DNA of 64,000 nt from Rhynchospora pubera (taxonomy: Eukaryota; Streptophyta; Magnoliopsida; Poales; Cyperaceae): NCBI GenBank assembly GCA_028095005.1, contig CM051462.1, positions 127,276,752 through 127,340,751 on the forward strand, read 5' to 3'. The notes under the pieces are model-generated. The model did no database searches and had not been told where the DNA came from. It saw only the letters and a program-made list of their open reading frames with translations. Numbering within the stretch: position 1 is the stretch's first letter; the number at the start of each line of letters is the position of its first letter. Shown here one piece after another: positions 1-12,490 of the stretch. The position numbers were made by a program, and so were the translations under genes.

Positions 1-1127
1 AGCTTAATTTTGTCCCTTTCAAAAAAAAAAATACTATACTAAGCCAAACAGCTTTATCTTGCAAGTAAATCTTACATCGCGCGGAGCGCGATGCATTAGC
101 TAGTTTAAATTAAAGATGAAGATGTTTGTTTCATCAATTATGTTGAAATTGCTGACACGACAACTGTAACAGTCGGTTATTTGTTTCGTGACAAAAGTCT
201 AACAATTAGATCTCTACAGAGAGCATTCGTACCTTAGACCTTTTAAACCCATTTCATCAAATATCCTCTCAAATTGTTCGTTCAGTTTATAATTGTTGTT
301 TATGATATTTAATTGAACTAATTGTATAAAATTATAGCTGACTACTTTTTTCTTAAATAGAATTGAATCGTTTTTTCTTAAATATAATTGATTAATCAAT
401 ATGATGATTTTTTTAAACTGTATAACGAAATTTAGAAGAGATAATATTTCCATTTAATCTATTATACGTATTTTTTATTGATGAAATTTAATATAGAAAA
501 TATTTATTTATATTTTGCACGCAATTAATTCATCTCAACAAATGTTACATTAGATAAGAATAAACTGCAACTATGAATCCTCCCTCTAGCAAACGATCTG
601 GCTATATAATTAGTAGCCATAGAATTTCAACATTTCAACAGAATCAGAATCCAGAAATCAAGATATGTTCATCGCTAAAAAGTTTCAAATGCTAATCCAC
701 TCTAGGGCAACTGTAATTATAATTCGTAACTTAAAATAAAACGTTTTATTGTTTTACGAAATCGACAAACTATTTAAAAATCACATCAAATCATAAAAAA
801 ATATTATTCTATTTTTTTTGGAAATAAGTAGAGCTTTTTTAATATCGAAAAGCAAAAAATATTTTAAAAAAATTACAAACCACACAAAAAACATCCTTTA
901 TAAAACTTGATTTAAATCAAATTACATGCGTAATGGCATGAGAATTAGCAGCGGATGTGGTTTAACAATGACAAGCAGCACAAAAAGCGGATCCAGGTCC
1001 GCCGCAAAAGAATCGGTCCAACCGCCCAAACCGCAGCTCACGGACAGCGCAGAAATCACAGGAATCGGAGCCGGAATGGTCCAGACTCAGTGTGCACAAA
1101 ACGGTAAAAGCTAGCGTGAATATATCA
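1..1127. other. AT-rich intergenic DNA, no gene seen
   Basis: Low-complexity AT-rich spacer. The short open frames here (for example 926-1114) have no family resemblance and no usable splice context. No RNA gene or repeat boundary was recognised. Confidence 0.6.
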
Positions 1128-1136
1128 TATTATCAT

Positions 1137-1541
1137 AGAGATGGGCTAAAATCAGCCACGACTGACGGATGCAACCGTCAGTTACGATCAAATCTCAATT
1201 TTTGAGATTCTAACAGTCGATCTGAACCGTTCAATGTGTTTTCCATATTGAAATCTCATTGGAGACCAAATTTTATATTTTTCTGATTTTATTTACTATT
1301 TTTTTTAGATTTTTAAAAATCATAGTTATTGAAGGGTCCAGCATTGTTTAGATTAAGAATTTTGTAAAATATCAAACAAATACTAAAAAGTTTCAGAAAA
1401 ATATAAAATTTGGTCTCCAATGAGATTTAAATATGAAGAACACATTGAACTGTTCGGATCGACTATTAGAATCTCGAAAATTGAGATTTGATCGTAACTG
1501 ACGAATGCAACCGTCAGTCGTGGGTGATTTTAGCCCATCTC
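1137..1541. mobile_element. Foldback (hairpin) MITE, Mutator- or hAT-like
   Basis: The left end AGAGATGGGCTAAAATCA is repeated inverted at the right end, and the two halves stay complementary for most of the roughly 405 bp, so a single strand could fold into one long hairpin. The flanks carry TATTATCAT at 1128-1136 and 1542-1550. This reads as a 9-bp target duplication, or as 8 bp if the element ends one base later. The central part (AACCGTTCA, ATATTGAAATCTCA, GAAGGGTCCA) is shared with the foldback elements at 58397-62576, but the termini differ. It has no coding capacity. Confidence 0.8.
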
Positions 1542-1550
1542 TATTATCAT

Positions 1551-2153
1551 ATCAGATACCACACTCTTCCGAGAAAAACACCCAGCCTATTTAACTATTT
1601 TCTATGCGGGCGGCGGCTCCAGCTGGTCAAACCGCCCCTTTGAACGGACCCCACTCCTCGCACTCCTCTCCTCACTCGTTTTCTTATCTGTGCCCGGTTC
1701 ACTGCGTCTGTCGCCAATCATGGTCCATGGAGCAATATATCTTCAACCATTCAAACTAGAAGTTCACATAGAACCATGATGATTGTTTTGCTACGACGAA
1801 TTTCTTATTAATTTTAACAAATGAAATGCTTGTTGCTCAATATTTCATTTACATATTTTTTAATGTCTAATATTTTTATTTGTAATTATTCCATTTTACA
1901 TTCAATAGAAATGTACTTTTTTTCCTGCCACTTTATTGTTTAAATTTGGAAAATATTAATGCTAAAAGTATTATTTAATTTATGCTATCAACTCTTTAAT
2001 TTTATATTTGAAAAAAAAGATATTGGGTCATATCTATCCAGTATATGATCAATTTTGAAAGAGATAAAAGTATTTTTATACTTTAGTTTTGGGAACAAAA
2101 TATAAATGATTATAATTTATTCTTGTATGCAGATGAATGAATATAAAAAACAT
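1551..2153. other. Intergenic DNA with a GC-richer patch
   Basis: Mostly AT-rich. A GC-richer patch near 1610-1700 resembles promoter or leader DNA but leads into no recognisable frame. No other feature was seen. Confidence 0.5.
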
Positions 2154-2156
2154 CTA

Positions 2157-2313
2157 GGGCCATTTGGATCGTTTAGGAATAAGAGGAATAATCTATTTCT
2201 AGACAGAAAATATTGAAAAATGTGAAACTTTGTGAAGAGTTTGGATGGTTAAGAATAAATTTTCTTTTAAGAAGAAATTATTCCTCTTATTTCTAAGTGA
2301 TCCAAACGGTCCC
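2157..2313. mobile_element. 157-bp MITE with 3-bp target duplication
   Basis: The ends are GGGCCATTTGGATCGTTT and, inverted, GATCCAAACGGTCCC, flanked by CTA at 2154-2156 and 2314-2316. The interior carries the family hallmark of a sequence complementary to CCAAACTCTTCACAAAGTT. Related copies lie at 32679, 34104, 34516, 36919 and 61724. Confidence 0.75.
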
Positions 2314-2360
2314 CTATAATATGATATCTATCTGCTAGATTTATTTTAACCAACTCTCTG

Positions 2361-2551
2361 GGCCGGATTGAAGTGGGAATTTAAAAAATTTGTAAAATTT
2401 TATATTCCTAGACATAAATTTATTATAAACAATCTAAACTCTTCATTATAAATAATTCAAACTCTTCACAAAATTACACACTTCTCAATAAATTTATGTC
2501 CAAGAATAAAAAATTTTCCAAATTTCTCAAATTCCTAAACTGAGACTCTGA
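2361..2551. mobile_element. Diverged MITE of the ACTCTTCACAAA family
   Basis: An imperfect inverted repeat (ACATAAATTTATT on the left, matching AATAAATTTATGTCC on the right) surrounds the same ATAAACAATCTAAACTC core as the neighbouring MITE. The ends are degraded and no clean target duplication can be assigned, so the borders are approximate. Confidence 0.5.
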
Positions 2552-2663
2552 CCAACAAATTCGCCCATCACTTGCACGGTTGCACCGTATGCCGTATCCC
2601 ATCAATACTTTTCGAAGCACCTCTAAACCGAGTCCATTCAACACCGTAATCTACACATTTCCC

Positions 2664-2670
2664 TATATAA
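2664..2670 (+). promoter_or_regulatory. TATA box of the ERF gene
   Basis: TATATAA lies about 135 bp upstream of the ERF start codon and is followed by a CT-rich leader typical of plant 5' untranslated regions (2690-2760). Confidence 0.6.
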
Positions 2671-2803
2671 ACAGCCTCCATCCTCGCCTTCTCCTCAGCC
2701 CAAGCTCACCTCTTCTCCTCTACACATCTCAAAATCAATCTCTCTCTCTCTCCCCATTTCCAAAAAGCACCAGCATCCGCAATCAATCATCAATTCATCA
2801 TCC

Positions 2804-3361
2804 ATGGCGCCGAAAACAAAATCACCTGCCACTCCCACTTCCGCCCCCTCCGCTGCAGCCGCCGCACAAGAGACCCGCTTCAGAGGCGTGCGCAAGAGGC
2901 CATGGGGACGATACGCGGCCGAAATCCGTGACCCATCGAAGAAAAGCCGTGTCTGGCTCGGCACCTTCAACACCGCCGAGGAGGCGGCCCGTGCATATGA
3001 CGCCGCTGCCGTAAAATTCCGCGGCCCCAAAGCAAAGACCAACTTCCCTATTGTCTCCCTCCTGGGCCCACTGGCTCCCACCGATCCCACCACCTCCAGC
3101 AGCAGCACCGTGGAATCATCCGCATCTCGCCCCTCTCTGTTTCCTGTTGCGCGGGCTCCCTCACTCGATCTGGGACTCGGTCTCGCGGCCGAGCAGGAGC
3201 CCCCGCTTCAGCTGTTCCCCGTTGTGCGGATCCCGTCTGTCAAGAGGAGGTCCGCACCGGTCGCGAAGGAGGCTTGCAGTGATTCCGATTCATCCTCTGT
3301 CGTGGACGCCGTTCCACGATTCGAATTCGATCTCAATTTCCCACCACAATTGGAAGATTGA
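2804..3361 (+). CDS. Class II ERF transcriptional repressor (AP2/ERF with EAR motif)
   Basis: This is a 185-aa, single-exon AP2/ERF protein. Residues 25-82 form one AP2 domain, from RFRGVRKRPWGRYAAEIRD to about KTNFP. It has the ERF-type Ala and Asp in YAAEIRD, which favour GCC-box DNA over DRE. The C-terminus holds DLNFPP (about 176-181), an EAR repression motif that recruits TOPLESS-type corepressors in this family. Together these place it with the AtERF3/4/8/9/11-like class II (group VIII) nuclear repressors of ethylene, ABA and stress responses. The start is the ATG in CCATGGC, with a TATA box 135 bp upstream. The region between the domains is Ser/Pro-rich and likely disordered. The exact orthologue is not resolvable here. 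Confidence 0.93.
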   Translation: MAPKTKSPATPTSAPSAAAAAQETRFRGVRKRPWGRYAAEIRDPSKKSRVWLGTFNTAEEAARAYDAAAVKFRGPKAKTNFPIVSLLGPLAPTDPTTSSSSTVESSASRPSLFPVARAPSLDLGLGLAAEQEPPLQLFPVVRIPSVKRRSAPVAKEACSDSDSSSVVDAVPRFEFDLNFPPQLED

Positions 3362-6305
3362 GCTTGAATTTGGTTTTTCAGAGGATTAATTAATTGAATC
3401 TAAAAGGGGATTAATTAATTAATTATTTAAGGAGGTTTTGTTTATGAAGTTGTTTATGGTTTTAATTTGGGGGAATTTAAGAGGATGGAGGAAAATCGAC
3501 GAATCCCTGTTTCCCCAAAAAGAGGTTAAGGTTAAGGTGAATTAGCTGCAGTAAATTACGAAGTATATATATGTATTAGGTGTAAATTAAGTTTATATAC
3601 GATTTAGATTTTTTTTTTTTTGTCACTGGGAGGAGTTCTCTATCCCTGTACGGTGGCGGTGATCTTAGATAAGATACGGTGCATTAAATTTGTTTCAGGA
3701 TTTTTAATGGCAATTAATGCTATTGTTCACCAATTATAAATATTGTTGTTGAATTTATTAGCTTTGATTAAGATCTTTTGGACTCCAGATCTGTTCGCAA
3801 TTTAATTTTTTTAATGAATCAGGAAATCAAATTATTGTACTTTTTTAGGCTTTTAAGCAATTTAGTTTTGTCCGATATTGAATATTGTACACGCATCTAT
3901 TTCTGAGTTTTCTCATCGTGTCGGCTCTAGATAGCTCCAACTGTCGGTGGGGTCCACATCACAGTGACCCCTCCTGAAGTAACAAAACAACTGTACTCAA
4001 CTCGGGTTGGTTCTCATAAAAAAAAAACTCGGGTTGGGTTACAGACTTACAGGTGGCCTACTACTAGCGCTAGTCGGGTTAGGGGAAATTTCTCATATAC
4101 GCCCAACCAATTAAAAAAATCACACAGACTAGTTTCCTCTTTGGTATCGTAGATCTTTTCAATAATTCTGTAACTGCACAAAAAGTTCTACAAAATTTGT
4201 TGATTTGTTAAAGGATACATGTACATGTACTCTATAATTGAAAACAAAATCCAACATTACAATAAAATGTCAAAGAAAGTAGATAATATAAAAAAAAATT
4301 TACGCTTCTTAAGAAATTCCTTTTGTTTTGCTGAAGGGTAAACAAAAACTAAAAATTCGAAGGGGACGGATGAAAATTCTAAACAAAATCTATAAGATAC
4401 GTGTACGTCTCTTTCCAGAAAAAGGGAAAGAGGCAGGGTTATGCAAATAAAAAAGGGTTCATCAGCTCATGTAAAGGGAAATTGGAGGTTGGACGGCAAG
4501 CGGTCGGACGCGTGACTACTGACTACTCAACGCGTCGCCTGTGGGGCCCACTCTTGTCTCTCTCTAGATCTACTATCGGATCTCACACGCCGCCTCCTTT
4601 TATCTTTTTCGATTTATTTATTTATTATGTACACGTCTGTGTTTTCGAAGAAAATATTGGGAAGGTGCAAAATTATATATATATTTTTATTTTGTATAAA
4701 AGCGCGGGGAAGGAGGGAGGGACCGGATTCGTGATAAAGGGTGGCAACTTTATTTCTGCCGAATCTTTCGGATTTTATTATTTTATTATTGGATAGTTTG
4801 AATGTACGAGAATCGTTATATGTTATTATTATTATTTTATTTGAATTTGCAGGCGCCTGTTATGGAGATAATTATTTAATTTGAGTTGTTACAAATGATT
4901 TGTCCCTCTTCAACTGCCGTTTTTGTGGATTTTGTAAATCACCACAGTTTTGACACATGGTGAATTCTTAGTCGTTCTTTCAAATTTTCAGTTGTTGTGG
5001 TGCTTATTGCTTAAAGACTTCTCTTATTGTCAATCTGTCATTTTATTGTTTTTGGTATAAGTTAGTTCCTATATGTAGGTCCTAGAGACTTTGAGAGATA
5101 AAGTTCAATATGCTTGGCATTAAATTATGTTTAAGAGCTTTGCGCATAATATCGATCAATATTATATCACTTGTATTGGATCCTAAGTTATATTATCATA
5201 ATTAAAATTGAAAAAAAATAAGTCGCTTTAGATATCTTACACGAATATTTTAATGCATTCAATGAACTTCGAAGTTACAGAAAATATACATTCCATACAG
5301 TGTAAATTATGTAATAGTATAAAACGTTAAATCTTTTATTTTATACAATAATAAGAGCATAAACCCTACCTGCCTATGCAAATTTCAATTTAAATTTTAT
5401 AAATACTCAAGTAGAAATCATGTACAGAATTGAATAACAACATTATAGATAAATAGATAGATTCGATTAAATACTAATTATGCACAATTTTTTATTTCGA
5501 ACTTAATTATGAATTTCCAGCACATGGAATTTTTGTGTGCACGCATGCATAAAAAATATGGCTTAGTGCTGGCAAAATCTGAGCAACTTCTCCCTGCGAT
5601 GATTTAGCAAATCCTCAGATGCGTAGGTACTAGGGACTATTGTAGAGCCTGACCTTATTTTTTAACTCTGAGGACTTATAATTAAAAGATAGAAAATTTG
5701 CAGATTTCTGGCCTACTTCTAAGTGAACTTAGCAGTTAATTTTCTGACTTCTCTAAGTTCTATATATAAAACCAAAGTTAGGCGAAACAAAAAAGGTAGG
5801 CGAAATGGCGAAAACATGTTTTCAAAATGCTTTGACCTCTGAGCTTGTAGCTTGAACTTCATTATTTATCATATCCTCTTTCATTTCAAAAAAAAATGCA
5901 AAAATAGTAAAATACCCAGAACACGAATTTTCAGTTTCCTTGACGACTTCAAAATGTTCAATTACCGTTCTCTACCAAGAATAATAAAAAAAAAAAAATG
6001 CAAGGACTGGTAAAACAGCAACTGGAGTTGTCTGTGGGTCCACCAATCGCTTTATGGGCTATTAAAAAAAATAAAATAAAAATTCGCTCTGAATGGGGCG
6101 AAATCAACTTCAACTATCGATTTCTTTCAGAACTTGTCCAACACAAAGTATCAATAAAAAATCGACACAAGTAATGCAAATTTCAATTTTGCAAAAGAAT
6201 ATGAGGTGACAGCTTTCATAATAATTGACCACATGCATAACCTTATATCCATTAATTACAATTTTTTCCGTAATCAGCCCTAACAAAAACTATGCTAAAG
6301 TTACA
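3362..6305. other. Intergenic DNA between ERF and MAP1
   Basis: Nearly 3 kb without a recognisable gene. The ERF 3' untranslated region lies at the left. A GC-richer patch at about 4490-4600 contains GTGGGGCCCACT (a TCP-type site) and CT-rich sequence resembling a promoter, but no conserved frame follows. The open frames at 3964-4152 and 4401-4796 match nothing recognisable. The rest is AT-rich. Confidence 0.5.
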
Positions 6306-9300
6306 CTAGCATTTGGTGAGTATATCAGCACCTGACTTGGTAATCAAAATAGTATGCTCAAATTGTGCAGCGAGGCTTCCGTCAGCTGTTAAAGCTGTCC
6401 ATCCATCATCCCACATTACATGTCTTGTGCTTCCTGTAGTTAAAATAGGCTCTACAAAAAAAATAAATAAATAAATAAATAAAAATTCAGTGTCATGGGT
6501 ATCTGTTTTTGCACTTCGCTACGCAAAGAGAACAACTTATCAGGTAAAACAGAAACCCATGCCCCAAATACCTTTATTTCAGTTTGATCCCCATCTGTTT
6601 AGAGAATTTTCTATTTGTGCTTCCTAGAATCTATAAGTTCAGTGATCTTTCTATTCTAAATTTCAGCGTTTGCTGGCATTTCAGGTTTTTTTTTAAAAAA
6701 AAAATCATGTACTAAGAATCCAAAAGATCCACGGAGATCCAAATTTGCTAATGATTAACTCAAAGTGGTCGCGCTAATTTTTTGAAAATACCATTTGATG
6801 GTTATAATTTAACACAGAAATAAAAATTGGCAGACATCCTCTGCATCTCGTCTCCAATACTGATCACTTTAAACAAGATACTCATTCTGCATGGCATTGA
6901 CTATTGGGTGGTATTTACATATACAAAATCATATAGGTTTTAGTCAGTAAAGATGGGACAGTAAATTATAGACATACCTATTGTAAATGTTTGACCTTCG
7001 ACCATGCGGCCCGGTCTTTTATTACCTATTTCAAGTAAACTGTCAGCTCCGCCAAAAAAAAAAAAAAGGAAAAGCCATACCAGCAACAAGCTGGCAATAA
7101 CCTTTTGAACAAAATCTGCAAAGACTAAACCTATTTTTTAAATGTAATTATGCTCACGTTGATGGAATATGATTGGTTCAGAGTGGAATACTTTCCCGAC
7201 ACCATGCCCCACAAATATCTCCACTACGTGAAAGCCGTTCATCTCAGCATGTTCACTGTCCCAAATAAGAAAAAAAAGTAATTATTTTAGTACAATAGTG
7301 GATAGGGCTGCAATCACAGAACAAGAGCACCTTAGCCAACAGTCCCATGGAGTATCAGCTATTTCTAAATTTACTACATTGAATTAAACGTACTTATACC
7401 CCTTCAGTATGTTTGTATCATTTTGGTCAGGTTTCACACTCCCCTCAGGGCCCAATGTGTCCTTTTGGTTTCATTTTACTTTCCCTCCAAGATGAATGCA
7501 AAACGGCAAATGATACACCCTTGCCAACTATTTTCCCATTCTCAATGTTCTGTTAGATGAAATGTACTTCAGTACAATTTTGATGTGAAATGATCAGCTC
7601 AAGACCGGGAGTTCTCAAATCAATCTTAAACCAAAAGGGAAACCCAGGACTCTATGGACCTTATGCACATATCACTCTAAAAAATAAGGGTGAGGATACG
7701 CTTCTTTTCTTGTTCTGCACCTAATTGTTTGACCAATAGTCTTGTAACCAGCACCAGCTTTGCATATTGATATGGCCTTCATCATACATTCTTCTGTTAC
7801 CTGACCTTGAAAAAGTTAATGTAAGTTAGACACTGTGCACCCCGGTCATGTGTCTAACTTATATATATGTTAAATGAGAAAATGCATCAATTTTGTGCCT
7901 CCTAAGATATGCCATATCCAAGCATTGTACTAAAAAATGTATTGCAAATTAGTACCCTGACAAGTTGCTGTGCAGATTCCTCAACATCTCCACAAAAGAA
8001 TGTTTTTGACGTATCTCCATGATAGCCCTGTAAAAAATAAATATATTTGATAGCACCTCACTAATAACCAAAAGAACAATTAAAATAGAAAATTACAATA
8101 GAAAATGCAACAGTACATTACATACATTAAGGTAGACAGTCACATCAATGTTAATAATGTCTCCGTCCTGCATAAGCAAATTGAAGCCTGAAGTAAGAAA
8201 GAAGAGAGAGGTCTTCTGTACTGACTAAATATATGGACACTTCCATGCAAGCCAGAAGTAAAAAAAAAAAAAAAAAAAAAGGTCCTTTTGAACCTGTATT
8301 ATAACTGTTTTTGAGATGATACCAGATCAATAAATCCAAGTCAAGTATACCAAATGATAAACAAAGAGCCTCTGGGTTCTTCTTGTCAATTCAATAAACT
8401 ACTACATAACCAATTTATCTAAAGTGTAGAAGCAAGACAACATTGTAAATGTCTAATGCCGTCTCTATCACCATATCCTACATTGCACTTTTAATTTCCA
8501 TAGCAAAAGAACTACTTTTAGCTACAGTTAGCACTATTATTTTTTCCATAGGAATGAAGGTTAGTATTCAGAATCATGGCAAAACTTTGGATCTAAATTG
8601 AAGTGACACTACGAAACAAATATATTTTTCTCTTACACAAACCTTAAGTGGTCGAGAATCAGGTATCCCATGGCACATGCACTCATTTACTGATGTGCAA
8701 ACACTTTTTGGAAAGCCTCCATAACCTAAAGGAGAAGGGTATGCACCAGCATTTATTATCATCTCATGTACCGCCTTATCAATTTCATCTGTTGTTACAC
8801 CAGGCTGAACAAATTAAGGAAAAAGAAATAAAGAAATTACAGTACTTTCAGCAGATACTTGTCAAATCCAATGTTAGCATTCTTTGACTATTTTATTTTT
8901 TTTAAAATTCTTACGGTAAATGTGTTACTTGATTGCAACATGAATAAAAAATAAGGCACAGCACTAAGCCTAGTATGGGTTGAACAGCAGACAGTCATGG
9001 TATATGTGTATTGATAACCTGGCTTTAATATCAGATGGCCAAAACAGATCAGCACTAAAATTTTAATACATGAATGTAGCCGTTTTCTTTACCCATCTTG
9101 ATCTAGTCTCTACAATTCCATAATTTCTTGTTTCAGTACAATGTTCTCATTTGTACCATTTTTGCTTTTTTCATTTTTAGTGTAAAAGTTTCTGAAACCC
9201 CTTTCAGGCAATAAGTCTCGACTTTTGAAGATATCCACTACATGACAATTCTTCAAACTGTTAATAAAGATTTTTATCCTTCTTTTGTTGGAAGTTGATG

Positions 9301-10396
9301 CACAGACCAAAATGATATGAAATGTGTTATCTTACCTCATGTGAACACTAACACATCTTCAGTACCATTTAAACACTTGTACCAATCTGACCAAATTCTT
9401 TTGGTTTTGAATTTTGATATGTCGTGGTTTGAAGGTGCTTGGTTTTATAAATTCAGAGTCACTTAGGGGTCAATTTGACCAGGAAAATTAGAGCTAACTA
9501 TGCCTACATCTTTCTATTTAGTTGTTCAATTGGATTGTAGGTACCTTCTTCATGCTGGATTTCATTTCTAGCCTACCCCAACTTGTTTGGGACAAAAAGG
9601 TTCAGTTGTTGTTGTAATTGGATTGTAGGTTTAGCTGGTTTGGATGCCTTGTTAAATAATCAGGGATTGCACATCAGGTTGGCATCATGATAAAGGTTCT
9701 AAATATGAAATTCAAGCTCAATTGTGTCAATTCTGTTGCCTTTATAATTTGCAAGAGGTATCATACTGGTACAGGTCTAATACCACAACCCAAAATTGAA
9801 GTCTTTGGGGGTGGGGAAAGCAATACCTACCTTAACTAATGTACCAGCATGCTCCAAAACCTGAGCAGCCAGCCGGCAAGAATCACGCATGCGAGAAATT
9901 CCCTCTGAGTTGTGCACTTGTATTTCTCCAGAAATTTCAGGTAACTCCATACCGACATAAGGAGGCCTAGGAATGTTTTCTGGTACAATAAGTGGTGGTG
10001 ATACTTGGCCCTGCCTCAGTGACAACCTTTTCTTTTTTGACTTAGCTGGTCGCTTTTCTCTCAACCTAACACAGCACAAATATAAACCTGATAACAGATA
10101 TAAACTAAGACCAAGTGCACATGATAAATTTGAAGGTTATGTACCTGTTATTTTGCATGAATTCCTCTAAGCCGCTTAAATTTCTCGCTACAACAGCACA
10201 CTTGCGAGGAAATAATTGACCTGAAAGAAATGAGAATAGATGAAAACAAAGAGAGAGATATTTTGGACATGTTTAGAGCACTGATAGCTCGCTTACTGGA
10301 GCTAGTAGAAAGGGATGAGGTACGGAGCAGTCGTCCCGAGAGAAAAAACCTCTCTGGCATGAGAGACATCCCGATAGAAGAAGCTTTTATTGCCAT
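6306..10396 (-). CDS. MAP1B: Methionine aminopeptidase type 1, organellar (MAP1B/1C-like)
   Basis: The enzyme removes the initiator Met from nascent proteins in plastids and mitochondria. Exons: 10396-10297, 10220-10145, 10065-9831, 8804-8643, 8167-8126, 8027-7956, 7800-7721, 7255-7158, 7025-6978, 6451-6306. They give 1059 nt (352 aa), with every junction GT/AG and in phase. Residues 1 to about 50 are Ser/Arg-rich with little acid, as in a transit peptide. The SGLEE segment and VSPPLIVPENIPRPPYV then mark the plant 1B/1C subfamily. All five metal ligands are visible: D199, D210 (GYHGDTS), H273 (VGHGVG), E305 (TIEPIL) and E336 (QFEHT), plus H182 (CHGIPDS). Spacing matches E. coli MetAP closely. 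The short first exon rests on a good GTAAGC donor and phase; subtype 1B versus 1C is uncertain. Confidence 0.93.
9543..9615 (+). mobile_element. 5'-truncated SINE in MAP1 intron 3
   Basis: The 73-bp insert ends with CTACCCCAACTTGTTTGGGA and a GTTGTTGTTGT tail, the 3' end typical of Au-like plant SINEs. It is flanked by perfect 15-bp direct repeats AATTGGATTGTAGGT (9528-9542 and 9616-9630). This shows an LINE-type retroposition of a 3' fragment that lacks the A and B boxes. Confidence 0.8.
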
Positions 10397-10540
10397 TTTT
10401 TATTCTAAATAGAATTCGAGATAGATTGTTAGTCTGCCTAGCCAGTAAGCTTTTGTGAAATGGAAAGAGAGAGTGAAAGGTTGGGAGGTGCGCCGTGCGC
10501 GGATATTTTGGGTGGGATTGCATTACTTTAATATAAGAAA

Positions 10541-11520
10541 GGGATAATTAGCCATATACCCCTCAAATTATAGTCAATTGAAAATATCCCCTTCTAATCT
10601 TTAAATTTGGAAATATTCCAATCATCATTGTTATAGATATTTGTCCTTTTCTTTATATCTAATGGATTTTCAATTCTTAAAAAGTTATTTTCAAATTTTC
10701 TGACAGAAGTACCCTTGGCCCTAACGATTCACCTTCCTGTCTGTTTTATATATAGGAAAAAACTAATACAACATTAGGCATTTCCTTTCTGTTTTCTAAT
10801 ATTTTTCTTTGTACTCCGTCTTTACTACACAGCATCTTAATTGTTCTTCCAATAGTCAGAATTGATAGCAAATAACAGAACTCTCCCTGACCCTATTGGA
10901 AGCTTTTAGAACATTATCAAATATTATATTGAGACATTATATCAGCAAAAAAAAGATCATATATAATCAATAATTTACTGCATAGTAACAACAAATGATC
11001 ATAAATATGCGGGCCTTTCTCAATGCTGTTTCTTAAAGTCAGTATAAATCAAACAGTAAAGAATTCATCATGCTAATTGGTAATTAGATCTTGCGTAATT
11101 TGGATCAACATAACAGGAACAAAATACAGAAAAGAATATCCAGTGAAATCAATGATGGGATCAGAATCTATGGCTTCACGGTGCACCTGCTTTAGAGATA
11201 TGGGCGTGCTTTCCAACGATTTCAAGGAGAAGTAAAAATTTTAGGGAGAGAAGGGAGAAAGAAAATGAATGACAATAAATTATATTTTATTTTCATATAC
11301 ATTAAATGAACGAGAAGATGAACCGTCCAGGACGGACCCTGAGGGCATTTCTGTCCAAAAACTTTAAAACTAATTTTCCAGAATGAAAAAATATTAGAGA
11401 TAAGGAAAAGGATAAATATCTAATGCAATGATGATTAGAGGGGGATATTTTCAAATTTAAAAAATAGAGGGGGATATTTCCAATTGACTATGATTTGAGG
11501 GGTATATGGCTAATTATTCC
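10541..11520. mobile_element. Non-autonomous Mutator-like element (980 bp)
   Basis: The left end GGGATAATTAGCCATATACC is repeated inverted at the right end (GGTATATGGCTAATTATTCC), with similarity continuing inward for well over 100 bp. Perfect 9-bp direct repeats TATAAGAAA flank it (10532-10540 and 11521-11529). Long inverted ends with a 9-bp duplication are the Mutator signature. No transposase frame is present. It sits only 145 bp upstream of the MAP1 start codon, inside the likely promoter or leader region. Confidence 0.85.
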
Positions 11521-11579
11521 TATAAGAAAAGGGAAAAACTAATTTTTTTTTATATTTGAAAAACTACAAACTAAACTAG

Positions 11580-12160
11580 CGGGGAAATGATAACTACCTA
11601 TGCAGTTTTATCATCCCACCGTCGCTAAAAAAAAAAGTTCTTTTTTTTTGGACAAACTAGATAGCGACTAGAAGGAAAAAAAAAATTTTGTTATCTCTTA
11701 TTAAAATTTTTATATACATTTTCAACTTATTTTTATTTAACTTATTTGTTTATATGTGTTCATTTTGATCATTTATATGTTCACCATGTCCATTTTATGT
11801 GTTCACTTTGTTCAAGCGATAACAAACCTATAAATTGAACAATCTACCGTCATCGCTTGAACAAAGAGAATATATAAAATAAACAAATTGAACATCTGAA
11901 TAATCGAAGTGAACACATACAATCAAATAAGTTCAATAAAAATAAATTAAATATGCATATAAAAATTTGAACAATAATATAAAAAAATAAAATCTAACTC
12001 ATGAATAAAATAAACACATAAAAAACTAAAAAAGAATAAAAAAAATAAAATCTAACTAATTAAATAGAGTAAACACATAGACAACAGACATATAAATAAA
12101 TAAATAAAGTGAACAAATACGATGATACGAGATGGGCTAGATAGTAATTTCCATTTGTAA
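11580..12160. repeat. AT-rich foldback region with GAACACATA-type motifs
   Basis: Arms at about 11705-11820 and 11852-11967 are imperfect inverted repeats. The inner ends are clear: TTGTTCAAGCGAT on the left matches ATCGCTTGAACAA on the right. Both arms repeat degenerate TTCA..TTATATG units. Weak outer similarity (GGAAATGATAACTACCTA versus the complement of 12128-12152) hints at a larger degraded element. No target duplication was found. Confidence 0.5.
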
Positions 12161-12490
12161 TTTTTTTTTTAAATTCTCTTAAATGGAGAATTTTTTTTTT
12201 TTTTAAATTCTCTTAAACGGAGAACTCTAACGTTGCGTCGACTAATGTGGATAAATGCGATATAAAAACAAAATTCCATCCTTGTATAACTTTTTCTGCA
12301 CTAGATGATGGAGAAAGTTGCCAACCGCAACCATTTAATTTACAAAAATCAGAAACTTGAGGCCTCGAGCAAAAATGAAGACGTTTTTTTCATAGATCAT
12401 ATAGTCTGTCTGTTGATCAACTAGTAAAATTTGCAACTACCTAATTAACCATTATTTTTAGGGACAAATGACAACATGCATGTACTCTTT

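Noticed and set aside
926..1114. 62-codon open frame
   Set aside because: Short, no family resemblance; likely chance.
1610..1700. GAACGGACCCC near 1660 as an Athila motif outside the element
   Set aside because: Single partial match without the dyad or a partner site; consistent with chance in a GC-rich patch.
2580..3389. Other open frames over the ERF gene (2580-3014 +, 2695-3108 -, 3051-3389 +)
   Set aside because: Alternative-frame shadows of GC-rich ERF coding DNA; only the 2804-3361 frame carries the AP2 domain and EAR motif.
4401..4796. 131-codon open frame
   Set aside because: No conserved domain, biased by AT-rich runs, and no coherent splice context.
10230..10412. Plus-strand open frame over MAP1 exons 1-2
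   Set aside because: Antisense shadow; the minus strand gives a phase-consistent transit peptide and exon 2 with good splice sites.
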